Shown in pieces: positions 36,285-50,100 of a DNA stretch of 64,000 nt. Position 1 is the stretch's first letter, and every line of letters begins with the position of its first letter. Position numbers and translations under genes: made by a program. The stretch is from Mugil cephalus (lineage: Eukaryota; Chordata; Actinopteri; Mugiliformes; Mugilidae). The stretch lies in contig NC_061772.1 of the NCBI RefSeq assembly GCF_022458985.1, positions 1,674,001 to 1,738,000 of the forward strand, given 5' to 3'. Below the pieces are notes generated by a model. It was not told where the DNA came from. It saw only the letters and a list, made by a program, of their open reading frames with translations, and did not search any database.

Positions 36285-37569
36285 TATGATTCCAAACACA
36301 CCTGCCAGACAGTGGGGCCCTTTATTACCCATGCTCAACTGACAAATTCTGCTTCAGACACAGTCACCCACACACACACACAGACTTACACAAGCACACT
36401 CTCAACCACTCATGTAGACAGTTGAACAGAAAAGCCAGGTGCTAAAGACTGGTCAATTTCCTCATTTCTCTCCCCTCCTCCCCCTGCTTTCGTTTTTGTA
36501 GATGAAAATGTCTTTTAAATTGTTGGGTGAGTAGCCTACCTACAGTGTGTCACAAATATTTTTGTACAAGGCAGAATACATATGCACGTTTGTTCATACT
36601 GTACTTCCAGGGGAAATATCATTCATGTAAAAAGCCTCTTTCTTTTTCATTTTCTTTTTACTTCTCTTCAAGAGGCCACTACTAGAAAGCAGCCTTTGTT
36701 GGCTCATGCATCGCAGCACAGCCAGAGATGTGTTGTGTTGACATAAGGAGGCTAGGCTAGCAGTGGAGCAACAAAATCAACTGTTATGTCTACTGTAGGA
36801 CTGACTAGTCAGAACAAGTCTTGTTTTCCTACATTTGAAGACTTTTGAATAAAAGGTCAGAAAAAAAATGGCTTTGCATTAATCATTTACATCAAACGAC
36901 ATCACAGGTTCTTTAACAGGAAGTTTAATGGCTACAGAGATTCTCTTAATGTTGCCTTTGGTGATGATTTCCATGAGGGGAAGTAATGTAGTTTTATGAA
37001 GCCAATTACACGTTTCAGTTCTCTGTTTTAGCTTCACGTTAAGTCTTGAGTTTAGTCTGAGTTTACAACATTGTGTATGGAGTGGGGGGTGCCTGGTCTG
37101 GTTGGTGGGTGGTACATGTCCAAGCTTGTGTGTGTGTGTGTGTGTGTAATATAAACTATGTATATATAATATAAATATAATAAAAATCGCGTGCACAGGG
37201 CAAGCGTTGTAGTAATGATCAATCCAAATCCATATCTGATAATCCAGTTAATGGGGATTACAAGATGTGATCGCAAAACCTAACGTAATAAAACGCCATA
37301 GGTCAATAGCAATGACATTAAGCAAGCACTGAGCGCTATGCATTGCCGTGTTTTGTCTGCTTCGTGGATCGAGAGAGGGTGGTCGCAGGAAGTGAAATGA
37401 GTGTTCTTTTATTTATGCTTTCAGCCCCTCCTCTGTGTTCCCATATTGAGCCACAGTCACCCTGTCTGAATTCCTTTCACACACCTTGCCTCTGACAAGA
37501 CAGTCAAGACACACATGGTGAGGTTGAACAGGGAAAAGGATATGACTTCAAAATAAAAGAGCAGTTTCT
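36285..37569. other. Intergenic, nothing recognised
   Basis: No supported gene. A short TG run lies at about 37125-37147. Confidence 0.4.
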
Positions 37570-38170
37570 GGTGGTAGAAACAAACGCAGCCGCGGAAGGA
37601 ACCTGTCCACACGGACACGGGTGCAGTAGTAATCACCAGAGTTTTTTGTCCTATGGTTGTTTCGTCCACACGGAACCGGCGTTTCGCTTGAGGCTGTCTC
37701 ACAAAGGGGGCAAGCAAATCCCCGTAGACCCCGTGTTTTTCATTCGTTTATTTATTTATTTGTTGTTAAATTTTAAAACAATTAAGGACGTTCTTGCTTT
37801 GAGTGACAGGTGGTGGTTGGAGCTGACAGGCAGTTGAGAGTTTGGTGGGCGGGTCTCAGCGTCCACGCTGCTTTAGCTCTGCACCAACCATTGGCACAAG
37901 ACCCCCATCAGAGAAGTATTGGAGTCTGTGTGGGCCGAGTAAAGCACTTCCGACATGGACTCATATTCAAGGGTCAGAATTCGAATTCAGAATTACATCA
38001 CTATGGGGTTGTCCATGCATTAAATGATTCTTCCAGCCATTCCCTACGTCGTCTTCTCCTTGTCTTTGTGGTTTGTTTTGCACTTATAGGCAAGCTCTAT
38101 TTCTTCTGTGTTGCATAGCGCCACTCACAGGCCGGTTATATTGCAGCGTTTCTGCGGTTTCGTGTAGTCC
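37570..38170. mobile_element. Non-autonomous element with CCACACGGA-type ends
   Basis: GTCCACACGGACACGG occurs at about 37605 and CGTCCACACGGAACCGGCGTTTCG at about 37660. The far end carries GCAGCGTTTCTGCGGTTTCGTGTAG (about 38143), which pairs imperfectly with the start. Internal blocks (TTGTGGTTTGTTTTGC, then TTGCATAGCGCCACTCACAG) are familiar from a dispersed fish DNA element whose superfamily I cannot name for certain. The open frames across it are artefacts. Boundaries are approximate. Confidence 0.5.
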
Positions 38171-38294
38171 TATATACAGTCAATGGTGTAGACTCGTATA
38201 AAGGAAAAAAATGCATTAAAAGCTGGTTGAGTGAAAACATTCAGTCAATAAATAAACAAATTGACCTAGCCTACTCAGACATACATGAGTTGTG

Positions 38295-38425
38295 TTTTTC
38301 ATCTCATCTCATCTTCTACTACCGCTTAATCCTGCACTAGGGTCATGGGGGTTCCTGGAGCCTATCCCAGCTGGCATCAGGCGAAAGGCGGGGTACACCC
38401 TGGAAAGGTCGCCAGCCAGGGCTGA
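38295..38425 (-). repeat. tRNA-like interspersed repeat, 3' half
   Basis: On the minus strand this is the tail of the 30681-31010 family: GGCGACC, GTACCCCGCC, AGCTGGGATAGGCTCCAGGA and the AAGCGGTAGTAGAAGATGAGATGAGATG-like end. Confidence 0.75.
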
Positions 38426-38579
38426 GGTGTGTTTTTATTGAGCGGAATTAAAAAAGGCTTGACTTTTAAAGAGATTTTTTATTTGTGTATGTTGTGTTAA
38501 ATACCCAACATTTTTTTTTTTTTTTTATTAACGTTAATGGTTTTGGGGACTTGATCGCTATATTTTGAAGACCATAACC

Positions 38580-39000
38580 GGAAACAGCGACCACTTCTGT
38601 CACTTGACAGCAGCGCTCTCTCCGCTGTCAGTCTCACGTCCCGTGCCACGGCTTGAGTCACCGCTTCGGCTCGGCGTCTCGTTCTCCACGCTTTTTATCT
38701 TAGCAGAGTATTAGAAAAAACTTTTAACTTTCTCGGGTGTGCTGAAGGACCCAGAAATTACTGGAAAAACAGCAAGTGTCCACGAACATTTTTTTTTCTC
38801 CCTCTGGTGAACCTGCGTCGCTTTTTCTTTTTTTTTTAAGTCAGACACGGTGTATCCAACGGTGTGGAAGTTCATTTTTGAATTTCATCTCGGAGTCATT
38901 TTGTGAGGAATAGCAGGTGAATATTTTCTCTCGCTGAGCGTAGAAGAGTCTGCGGGAGGAGAGGACAAACGTCGACTTACGACAGCAGAACTACTTGAGG
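38580..39000 (+). promoter_or_regulatory. Promoter and 5' leader exon, probably of the adhesion GPCR
   Basis: A CpG-richer stretch (TCACGTCCCGTGCCACGG, CGGCTCGGCGTCTCG) passes into a T-rich leader and ends in GAACTACTTGAG followed by a strong GTGAGT donor at 39001. There is no long open frame. The next plus-strand acceptor linked to a start codon is at 44155, at the first coding exon of the adhesion GPCR, which would make a first intron of about 5.2 kb. The link is inferred from position only; a separate non-coding transcript is possible. Confidence 0.45.
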
Positions 39001-42000
39001 TGAGTTTACGCGACCTAGGAGGAATACTAATTCTATTGCATTTTATTTGTTTATTTTATTATTATTATTATAATTTGGAACCAAGCTAAACTGACATTTT
39101 ATCATTGTCTGTACATACATTTGGCGCACCTTAGATGCACCTTTTCAACGAGGGTTTTATGGTAACACTGTAAAGTCATACCAATTTTCAAATTGTTCCT
39201 TTTGAAAAAAAAAATGTTATCACAAAAAAAAAAAATGTATGGCATAGCTAGTAACTCAAAAATAAGGCTATGCTCTAGGTGTGATTTATGTCAGTTACAT
39301 GCCTGTTTTCAAGTTGTGAGTTCATTATCAATAATTAATCACATATTTGCTATTGTGTTACAGCCAGGGCCATGAATGCTTTCATTCCTTGTTTACAGTA
39401 ACAGTGTGCCAAGCCTTGTCTTGTTTTCTCCTCCCTTCAAAGGCCACTTGTGCCAGGAGGTGTTGTCTGAGTTCATGTTGGTGTTGAAGGCAGACATCAA
39501 AGTCAAGTTGCAGGGCCTGTACGCTGCTTACAGCTGTGCAATGTGGTTTCAGAACTGAGTCAAGGTGCACAATCAGAAGTCTTCACTCAGTAAAAAAAAA
39601 AAAAAAAAGTACCGAAGTTATACAAATGTCACAAGCCTAAATTTAACACTTGTGAACAACACCCAGGAGATGATAAAAGCATGTGAAACTGAAAATGCAG
39701 GAAATGCCCCATTGCTTGAAATGTAAATTTTCAGTAGATATGTGACTCATTGCAAATACCCTTTTTGTGCTGACCTCATTTTTCATAATGAGGAAAAGAA
39801 AGCTGCTGATGGGTAACTATGCCTTGTGACCCACACCTAAGGCCACACTGGGGGGGCTGGCTTTTGTGTGCGCCTCTGTCCGTGTGTGTTTATTGTCATA
39901 TTGATTTATTCATGCCCCCCGAAGGAAATATCTGCAGCATTCCACCTGCTCCTCCAATTTCCTCGCTGAAGAGCTCAGGATCCAGATAAAGGATCAGAGA
40001 GACACGTGCACAGACGTGCACGCTACGTTACTATGGTGCTATTACAAAGTATGCAAGGTCCTAACACCAGGTTGGCCTGGGGAGCATTCCGCATCAGCCA
40101 TATGACATCTAGACATCTACTTCACCTTGAAATATTCTGAGCAGAGAACTGTCATGCTCATCATTGCTTTGACAGACTGCATGTAATCACTCTCAGTTTT
40201 CAACACTTTCTCAGCAGAAGTAGCTCAATATATAACAGCATCCTATTTTTTCCACTCACAGTCCCTACTGCTAATACTCTGTGTCGCATATCAGCGTGAC
40301 AATAGCAGCCATAGCAAGCCAGTTGATTATTGTAACGTAACTCAGGGAAACAACCTCAACCTTGCAAGTCTTATCTTGCGAAATTCTTGGCAACGCCAGA
40401 CTTAATTTGTAGCGCAGTGCGGTTTTCTCACAGCAGTAGCATTTGTGAAAAAACAGACAGACAACCAAGAAATGGAAGATGCTTTTACAATATACTAATT
40501 ATTTCATAAGTTCAAGAGCTTGAAAGCTAATTCTTTAAATCAAGATAGTGATATTTTGAACCTTACACCAGTATAATTGTCATTTTAGAAAGTGGCCCTA
40601 AACCTCCATACATTACACTGTGGCCATGTGGTGCAGCGAGTCTGTGATGTGTAGTTGTATGCAAGTGAAAGTCCTTTCACCATTGGCTTAAACAGCCCCC
40701 GAATCAGCCAACGATCTTTGACCCCTATTCATACTCACTGTCACTTCAGCTCTGAAGCCCGACAACAAAGAGCAGCTTTTGTTCCTTGTGTGTGTCGACG
40801 GTTCACATTCTTTGCTGCTTCACTCTGCCGCTTGTGGACAAGTAGAGGAAAGTAGACTGAAAAATTGTTGCAGGACCAAAATCCAAACTGTGAATTCTCT
40901 TTACTGTAAAAGACATTTACTGGTTTTGGATTTTATTACTATTCAGCAATTGCTACCAAACAAATCCCTTATGGGTTAATGGAGTTGTTTTCTGACCCTG
41001 AAGATGATTAATATGTTGAGTGAGTCAGACGTCTATATGATGTAGGGAAAGTTTACTGGAAAACACGACAGACATGGACCGGGGTGCTTGACTGTTTTGT
41101 TCACACGCTAGGGGGGCTGGTGGATACACACAAATTCACACAAACACTTATCAGTTTCATACAATCCTTTATTTATGTAGAAGTGAAAGATGTATTAACA
41201 ACTTTCAGGTTGAGTGTCAGCTTCGTACTGAAAGCCGTTTTTTTATGGTCTCACGCTCCGTCAGTGGGGCGAGTTCAGCATTTCACGTATACACACACAC
41301 ACACACACAAGTCATGATCTGTGAAGTGAAAGAAAACTGAATTGATGTCTGGCTGCTGCGCAGGGACAAAAGAGAGGGTGTGGGAGTAGAGTGAGTGTTA
41401 GTTTACATGTCATGCCATTTTAGCAAGTTGAAGCGTTGTGCAAGACAGGAGAAATCTAGTGGTTTGAGCTGCGCTATCAAGAGCTACACCATGAAATACT
41501 CACATATCACACCAAATACATTCAGTCATTGGGGTTCTCACGACTGCGAAGCTATTTACACATACACAGTTTGTACATTATTCAGAACAAATTAATGTAA
41601 TCTTAAATCTGAAGGTGTGACGTGGCAGACTTTATTTTTGGGCATATTTACACTTTCATGATTTTGTGCTAACAATAGGGGTCATATTTGCTGAGCCTTC
41701 CACTGCATCCTTACCCCTGAAGGCAGTGGTGAGTGGGTGGGGTGACACTAGTTTATAGTTTCCTATGTGCAAATTACGGTGATCTTTACCCGATGCGGTT
41801 TCTGCATTCATCATGAAAACTACAAAACTTACCTAATTGCCTTGTAGAAATAAGATGTTGTTCAGTTTAACATAGTTAACGGTGGCCACTAGCTTATTTC
41901 ACCATACCTGAATGGTGTTATTTATTTAGAATTTAGAACAGAAGCATGTCTTATGTTTTATGGGATGGACAATCTGGTGAAGGTAATCTTAACTTTCAGC

Positions 42001-42638
42001 CGATAGTGGTCCACCATTGACCTAAACATAGACAGAAACTTTACGGAAAACTAAATTATGATTAAAATTTGAATTTGAACTTATTTAAACAAAGACTGAA
42101 GTCGTCTATCTGAAGTGACTTTCATATCCTAATGGAGGAATAGTTCATTCCATCACTCAAGCCACAATCTAGCTTTAGTGTGAGGCTGTTTTAATTGACA
42201 TATCCCTGAGTGTAGTCATCACAAAAGTCATGGCTTTATTGAGTTTTTCCATCTTTAGTCCTATAGCATTTTAGCAGCATATTTTTCTAGTTGTAATCGT
42301 TCATTCTCTACTATTAGATTCTTCGCAGAAATTCAAAACCCAACAATTATAGACAGTCACTTTGTCAGTTTAAAGAAAAAACAGAAACCCCAAATCAAAG
42401 GTCTTAATGCAATGAGCATTCAGTTTTTTCATGGTGTTGTCACAGAAATGTTACTCAATTGAACTACAAGACAATTTATGGTATTTATTTTATACTATAT
42501 ACCTATATCACAAAATATGCACAAAAGCTGCACAAAATCTGTGTGTAGTGTTATGTAAGAAATACAACCACAGCAGGTTTCGCGTGCATTAGCCTAGTAG
42601 ACCACCACCTTTACCACCATTTTTTACTACTATGGAAA

Positions 42639-42682
42639 CTACTAGACTATAGTAGTCTAGTAGCTTCTAGTCTACTAGACTA
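42639..42682. repeat. CTAG-rich palindrome pair
   Basis: Positions 42639-42663 form a 25-bp near-perfect palindrome (CTACTAGACTA arms around TAG). Positions 42668-42682 form a 15-bp palindrome with only the central base unpaired (TAGTCTACTAGACTA). More CTAG/TAGTAG units flank them. Confidence 0.7.
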
Positions 42683-42739
42683 AGACTGTTTCTAGTAGAA
42701 CTTCCTTTATTCCTTATTCTATCCATCTGTATAACAGCT

Positions 42740-42990
42740 CATCTTTTTGTGTCAATTAAGCTACTATGATCGATTAATTTCTCTTGTGGATCATTAAAGT
42801 CTGTTTAAGTCTAATCTCATCAGGTTTCCTGGTTTCTCACCAGGAGGAACCAAGATAAGATAGTACTTAATTGATCCCCATTGGCGAAATTCAAATGTTA
42901 CAGCAGCACAACAGTGACCAGAAAGAAATGAAAGAATTAAAGAAATTAAATAGGACAACAACATTAAACAGGACAACAGGCGACAAAAAG
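42740..42990. repeat. Two facing LINE 3' tails
   Basis: The first (plus, about 42740-42815) ends AATTTCTCTTGTGGATCATTAAAGTC. The second (minus, 42852-42990) starts AAGATAAGATAGTACTTAATTGATCCCCATTGG and carries AAATGTTACAGCAGCA. They are versions of the same 3' end in opposite orientation, about 37 bp apart. Confidence 0.7.
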
Positions 42991-44167
42991 TACAATACAA
43001 AAGGCGACAGAATCTCACAGTAAGTCTTCAGTTGCATGGAGATTCTAGACAGTGTGATAAAAGATTGCTATTCATAAAGCAATTTTGCAAACTGTTATGC
43101 AATTTCATAATTGTGTCATTTGGCAGTTTAGTGCTAGCTCTGTTTTAATGTAAACCTTTAAAAGCACCGTCTGTGTGCTTGTTCAATATTTAGGTTAGAT
43201 CCGCTTTGTCTATCTTTCCCCCTCTCGTGCTGTCTTTCTGACTAGTCTGTCTGTGGTTCATAGTTCCTGTCTGCCTTGTGATGTAAATGAAAACTGCAAC
43301 TGCTCAGTTTCCCCACAAGTGTCTGCATCTCAGACTGTCACGTACTGTACGCACTGTGCAAATCCATAGATGCACTGTTTGTTATATAAGGTTACTGAAA
43401 GGTGCTGGCGTGGGTAAGTGTGACAGCACTTTGATAACCCTGGGAAGTGGTTTGTAATGTCGGCAAAGCCTGAAAGAGTGTGAACTGAGAACTGTCTGGG
43501 ATGAGTGGCATCTTTGTCTAGTATGTGAAGTGTGTGAAGATAGTACGTTAATTGATGCGTTGGCCTGAAAAATCTCAAGTGATTCTCAGGAACTCATGTG
43601 TACCCTGGTCTAAACACTGCGATGTCTGCAGTGCTGTAAGATAGAAATACTTACGTATCTGCAGGGTTTTTACTTGGCCAAGAAAATTCAACTTGCTATG
43701 GGCTGATGGAAAGAGTGAATTATTGGTGCATGTGTGCGGTTTCCATGTAAAGAGGAAGACTGTTTCCATTGATAAGAGCAGAGAAAGGTCCCTGTGTGTA
43801 TTTTGAGCCTGAACTCATTCGTATTCATTGACACAAGACTATAGATAACAAACCAGGCGTCTGCATAAGAATAGTATCATTAAAAAAACATTTCACTATG
43901 TCAAACCTTTTCTCCCTCTATGGGTCTTTTTGTTTAATTTAGGATGTGTGTCCAATCAAAAGCATGATACAGTACACGTGATATGCTTGTTCTTTTTACT
44001 GAAGTTTGCCTTTTACCGTTGAAGACCATTCTTTTAAATTTAATGTTCCATTTTTATCCACAGCTGGCATCAGCGGCGTCATTTCCCAGTGACTACTCTC
44101 CTGACATAGGCAAAAGAAATGCGAACTGCAGCTCACTTTTTGTTTCTCTCTGCAGCAGTTGTTACCG

Positions 44168-47100
44168 ATGGCGCAACGACCAACAGATAGTCTGAAGATT
44201 GGGCTCTTCTTGTTCATCCTCCTCTCTTCTGAAACAACTGGTACTGCTACTTTTACTCTCATGCTCATTTGTTTATTCACTATGGTGTTGCCTCACACTA
44301 TACCTCCACCATGATTGTTTTCTATGTGATACATGAAACTTTATACGCATTTGCCAGTTCATTAGGTACTTCAGTGAAAATGAATGCATTCTAATATATC
44401 AGTCCTGTATTAAATATTAATTAACAGGGCTGTTGATTCAACTGTGTTTTCATTGTGGAGGCTGTGGTTTCTGTTACTTTAACAACTGCATTTTAGTCAG
44501 AAGGCTAGGATAAAGAACAGAAACTTTAGTGTTTAATCCAGTTTAACAGCGCCACAAACCACATCCTACAGAACGATCAGCTGAATTTACACCGACGCTG
44601 TTTCTACATTAAAACAGTCATGAAAGGAGATTTATGCAGGACTGTTATATTAGAATGCATTTGTCTCGACTAGTGTGGTAGGGTAACCTCAAACACGAAG
44701 CACAGCATTCTTTCTTCTGAGTACATCTGTGTGTAACTTAAGTTTATGGGAAGTAGGTAACATGCTGCATATAGCCAATCACACACTGAGGAAGTATTTT
44801 GCTTTACGATTTGTCACAGGAGTAAAACAATTCAATTTCAATTCAATTGTATTTATATAGCGTCAATAACAATACAAATTGTCTCAAGACACTTTAAAAA
44901 ACCCGGTCTGAAAACCCCAGAGTAAGCACTAAGGCAACGAGAGACCAGGAGTAGAGCCCAAAAGATTTGAAGGTGAAGAATCTATTTTTATTGCATTAAC
45001 AGCCTTTATTGAGACTGTGCTCTGTTTTAACAGGTTCAAGTGAAAATGACCTGTACTTGGACTTTTGTGGAACCTGGCTCCATGGCGAAGACTTCTTGAG
45101 CCTGAATGTCAACCTCTCTACAGGCTGTGATGAGCTCTTGATTTCAGCCAATAAGAGTTCTCTGTCTATCCGTGGGCAGATCACAGCTTATTGTACAAGG
45201 CATGATGTAATTCCCCTTAACCGTTTAAGATCTGATTCAAACGGCAGCATTGACTTCTGTCTGTACTGGGAGCCATTGCTGGACCAGTTGAAGCTGCAGG
45301 TAAATAATAATAAGAAGAAAGGAAGCGTGTGGAGACTTTGTACCTAATGGGACCTCACTTTTCATGTCTAAAAGCTAATATGCCAAATTACTGAGCATGG
45401 TCTTTATTTAACACTACAGGAGAATATAGCCAGTATTTATTTGCATCAGGCTTCTCTTAGAGTTATATCTTTATTTCTGTTACCCTCTGATTAGGAAGGA
45501 TAACTGATTGTTATTCACTTTGAAGCCTCATTTTGATCTGCTCCCACTTTACAGCTATCCGTAATCAGACATTGTTTAATTTATTAAATTAGAGCAATCA
45601 ATGTATCTTTAACTGATGTGCCAAGCCCCCTTGTTTTTTCCTGCCCTGTATTTGGGTAGGAGCCTTCATTTATGTGTGTTGACGACACGCCTCTTGTTAT
45701 TTGATACCAGCTTTTAACTGACTTCCAATTTTTGTTTGAGAGAATAAATAAATACTAAATACTGGTCTTTACTAGATTTTCACTGATATTTATTATGTAT
45801 CGTGTTCCTAAACACGATGAACATGATTTTCCTTTCAGAGCTACATCACATATAAAAATATATCATTTATATCAAACACATCAGTCTGTAGAAGGTGTTA
45901 AAACAAAACTAACCACTTGCGTAACCGTAACCACATTAGTTCTGAAAGGAGGTACCAAAATATAAAAAAATGTACAAAAATATAAATGTGTGAGAGTCAC
46001 AATAATAACAGAGGAAAACGTATGATAAACTGAAAATGTGTACAGCAGTCAGCATACTGTATAAGCTGCACTAGTTTAAAGCTGGAGAGAAGAGTAAGAA
46101 TGGCTTTATTTAATTATTATTTTGTTTTACAGATTGGAAAAACAAACTTTGTTCTGTGCTGGCCAACAAGCCTGCAGGACTCTTGCTGCACCGACCTGTC
46201 TAATGGCCCCAACAAACAAATAGCAAGTTATGGCATCAAAAATGGGATGGTCAAAAAGGATATAATCAGTGACAACACAATGACAGCATACAGCTTCGAG
46301 GGACAACCCACCAATTGCAGTAAGGAGGCTTTCTACACATCATCTGTAAATCTGTAAAAATATACTTGGCCACATGGAAGTTGTATTCATTACATAAAAC
46401 TGATGTTCTGTGGTATTTTTCTTTGTCAAATAGGGTCAGTTTTTCGACATCATTATTACCATTCTCTTTTGTTCTGTCAGGTGTGTTTAACTTAGTGTGG
46501 CTCAGTCCCAAAATCGGAAGAATGGACTCATGATTTCAGGCAGTTTTTATAGTTTACCGTGCAGCATCTCAAATTCAGAATTCTTCTTTCTCCTGTCTTT
46601 TTTTGCAGAAGAATTATGTGACCAAGCAAGTCAGATGTCCAACCCTGACAGAAAGTAATTTCCTCTCTCCTTTTCCTCAAATGCACCATCACACTCACTG
46701 CTGCAGTATCATAACAGGGTATTTTTCATAACATCCTCTGGGGAAAGTCTTCGCCTTGATGACTTGCACTGCTGTTGTGAATGTTGCTGTAATCATGTAC
46801 ACAAAGTTAGTACAAACAGGAACCTAAGATTAAAACTATGTGAGGGTGGGACTCACACAATAACTGTTCTCCTTTTGCATGAACATCTGAAACCATAGTT
46901 TGTAACTTCTAAAGATGGTGATGTGTGTGTTCTTTTCTGTCCAGATATGTGGAGACTCAGCATATTGAACGTCACTGCGCTCACAAAACTGAGGTGGAGA
47001 TGAAGGAAAACTTCAGTGGCTCCAAAGTCACATCACATGTAAGACAAACACAGAGACAGAGCTAGTGGCATATTTTCACATTCATTTTCACCAGCACCAG

Positions 47101-50100
47101 ATTTCACTATAAAAGCCAGAATTTGAATTCAACAACAAATACAAATCAGTTTATATTTTAGTTTAAATTGGAAATGTTTTCTACTAGTATGGTTTTAATC
47201 GTTGAACGATGAACAATGTTTAAGCTCTTTAGTGCAGAATCAGACTGTGGAAAAAAATGTCAGTATGACCAACTTATTCTTATTATTACATGTTTTGTGG
47301 TAGAAAGTTGGTCTTGAGTTGCTGTGTTGGGAACTCATTATGCTCAGGAAAAATTCTGCCAGTCTAACTGAACTGTTTGGGCACAACACATGCTTATTGA
47401 CACACCGTGATTGCAACTGTAGGACTTAATGAAATCTAAACTAAAATGTGATTCATATTTTGATAAGAACTGAGCTGCGCCAGACTAATTTCTTTGTGGT
47501 TTTAGTCTTTAAATGGGATATATTGACATTAAAAGTATAGAATAATGGCAGTTGTCACTTAATGCGGTGTCTTCACAGGCCATATGAGGAATATTGTGAC
47601 CTGGATTTGTTTCTTGTGCATTAATATATATGGAATTAAGATCTTGCCATAATTTGAAACATTGAAATGTTTTAAAATGCTAAAATTCTGCTACTAAATT
47701 GGAAGTTTATTTTATTATTATTAGATTTCGAGCTTTCAAAACATTTTTTGGTTCATGACGTGATCTTAATCCCATGAAATGAACAACATTCCTGAGACAC
47801 AAAAATTGAAATACATCTGCTTTACCAAAAAAAGAAGAAAAGGTGATTGTTGGTTCTAGTTGCATCTAGAAAAATGTGGCATCCCTTGTTGCAAATAGTT
47901 GTGGTCATTTGTAGTGATGTGATAATGCCACTTCAGCACCACTTCTTAGAGGTAAAGACTATGGAGCTGCCTTCACTTCTGAGACGTGTGCATCCGTTTT
48001 AATCAGTTTTCATTTTCATTTTGAAGCGCATTCTAACCAGTTTTGAAGAGTATTCATTCAAGATGAGGGGAGAAGTGATTTAGTTAAAAAAAAAAAAAAT
48101 AAGGCAATAAGGGCAACCACATGAAACTGAAAGATAGCAGTATTCTTCTGACAAGTAGTGGATGGAAACGGAAAGTTGGCATTTGCCTTAAAATAGAACA
48201 ATCTGGGTACCCAGCAATCCACAAACAGATCTTCTTCTTACATCTGTGTACACCATGCATAGGGGCTGTGATGCACACTCATAAACAGACCTGCTGGATG
48301 GTACAAAGATTGTCATTACTGTAGTGCTCAGACTCTCAAAACACCTTATGTCACTTATACAGTGTAAGTATTCATTAGCCTGTTTATGGCTAGTGGTTAA
48401 CTTTTCATGTACTGACTTGAGAGCAACCTTACCTATTTTTGCTCTTTCTGTAACTCTGCAATATCACACTCCTCTCTCTGTATATGTTCTGTTTTTCAGG
48501 CCATCCCAGGTGAACCTTCGGAGTCCACTACCACTGTTTATCTGCCTCTTGCTTTAAAAGAAGCAGCAAAGAATACCAGCAAAGTAGTCTGCACTTTTTT
48601 CAGAAACAACTCCCTGTTTCAGGTATAAAGCTATTGTTTGCCCTCGGTCAACAGAGGAATAGATGTTAGATGACTTAGTGCCTGACATTTCTTCCAAACT
48701 TTATGTTTGAATCAATGCACTTTTGTTCCTCTGTGTCTACGTATGTAAGCTGTACTATTCGAAAGGAAGGTAACAACTGTGTGTGTCTGTTCTAGGAGGG
48801 CCATAACTACAAGGTTCTCAATGATGTGGTCGGAATCACTGTGGAGAACGAAGTTATCAGTAATCTGTCTGAGCCAATTAGGATTGGTTTTCACCATGAT
48901 GACATACCTGTGAGTTTATGCATTTCTGTGTCCTTTTAGCTGTACTTTCTAATTCTCTTAAACATTCCAAAATGCTCAAGTTCAGCAAGTACCTGCTGAT
49001 ACTAAATCATTTGAATAAATAATTGGTGGTTCACATCTTTCTAACTGTTCACCAGTGACAGAAACAACGTGTTTAGGTACAGTATCGTCAGGGACATATT
49101 TGTTTGGGTGGCATCGCTGACTAGTTCCCTAAAACTCTAGGACTCACTGTACCAAATATAACACCAGCAAATTACTCAAAGGTGTTGACTGATAATAAAA
49201 CCTTCAAATGTGGGTTAGCTGAATAGTGTTGAAAAAGGAAACACGATGGTTGGTCACAATTTCATGACGTCTGTTTGTCTCCTCCGGCAGCACAGAGACC
49301 ACACAAAGACAGAGGTTTCTTACTTCCCTTGCAAAACACGTTGTTTGCCTTCTACACTGCGCGACTTAAAAACACCTTATAGTTTCTGTATCACAGTAAT
49401 GTGGCGAGAAAAATTTTGCATTTAGAGCAGTTCTGTCTACAAGTATAGATTTGTTAACACAAAACAAATGTGCACAGCATGTTAATGGGAAGTATTTTTT
49501 ATCTTTATTTCAGAAAATGTATACAAGGAAATGTGTTTCATGGGACACCAGGAAAGGTCGGGACCCTTTTGTTCAAACATCATATTAATTCCATTCCATT
49601 ACTATTCGCATTCACCTTATACCTGTATCCTCTTTTGGAAATGATGATAAAATATGTTTGAATGTATATTTTCTTTGTGTAGATCCTTTGCAGGTGAATT
49701 GGTTGATGGATGGATGTAAGACAAAACGGAGAGGAACAAAACAAACTGAATGCCAGTGTGACCATCTGACTTACTTCAGCGTGCTGGTGGTGAGACAGAC
49801 ACATAATGAGACTTTCAAGTAGAAATGGACAGTTTTATATTTTGGTATATGAAGGCCTTGTCGTTTTCTCATTGTTCTGTGTGGTCTGGCAGCAACTTGA
49901 GCCTCGACCAGTGCGCCACCTCCTGGCACTCACCGTCATTACATCTCTGGGCTGTGCTGTCTCTGCTATCAGCTGTGTCGGTCTCATTATTTTCCTCTGC
50001 AGGAAAAGGTAATAGTTAAAAAATATATATATGTCATATGTACACTCACCAGCCACTTTATTAGGTACACCTTGCTATTAATAGGTTGAACCCCCTTTTG

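Larger units (their letters stand above)
39001..44155 (+). other. Presumed first intron of the adhesion GPCR
   Basis: Contains a T/A homopolymer tract at about 39587-39608, a CA run at about 41291-41309, a cluster of CTAG palindromes at 42600-42700 and two facing LINE tails (about 42740-42815 and 42852-42990). No other exon is supported. Confidence 0.4.

Noticed and set aside
39376..39558. Open frame containing CQEVLSEFMLVLKADIKVKL
   Set aside because: Looks protein-like, but I found no convincing acceptor or family similarity; it lies in the presumed first GPCR intron. Possibly a relic, but unsupported.
42598..42720. Possible microRNA hairpin from the CTAG palindromes
   Set aside because: The arms are too short and low in complexity for a credible precursor.
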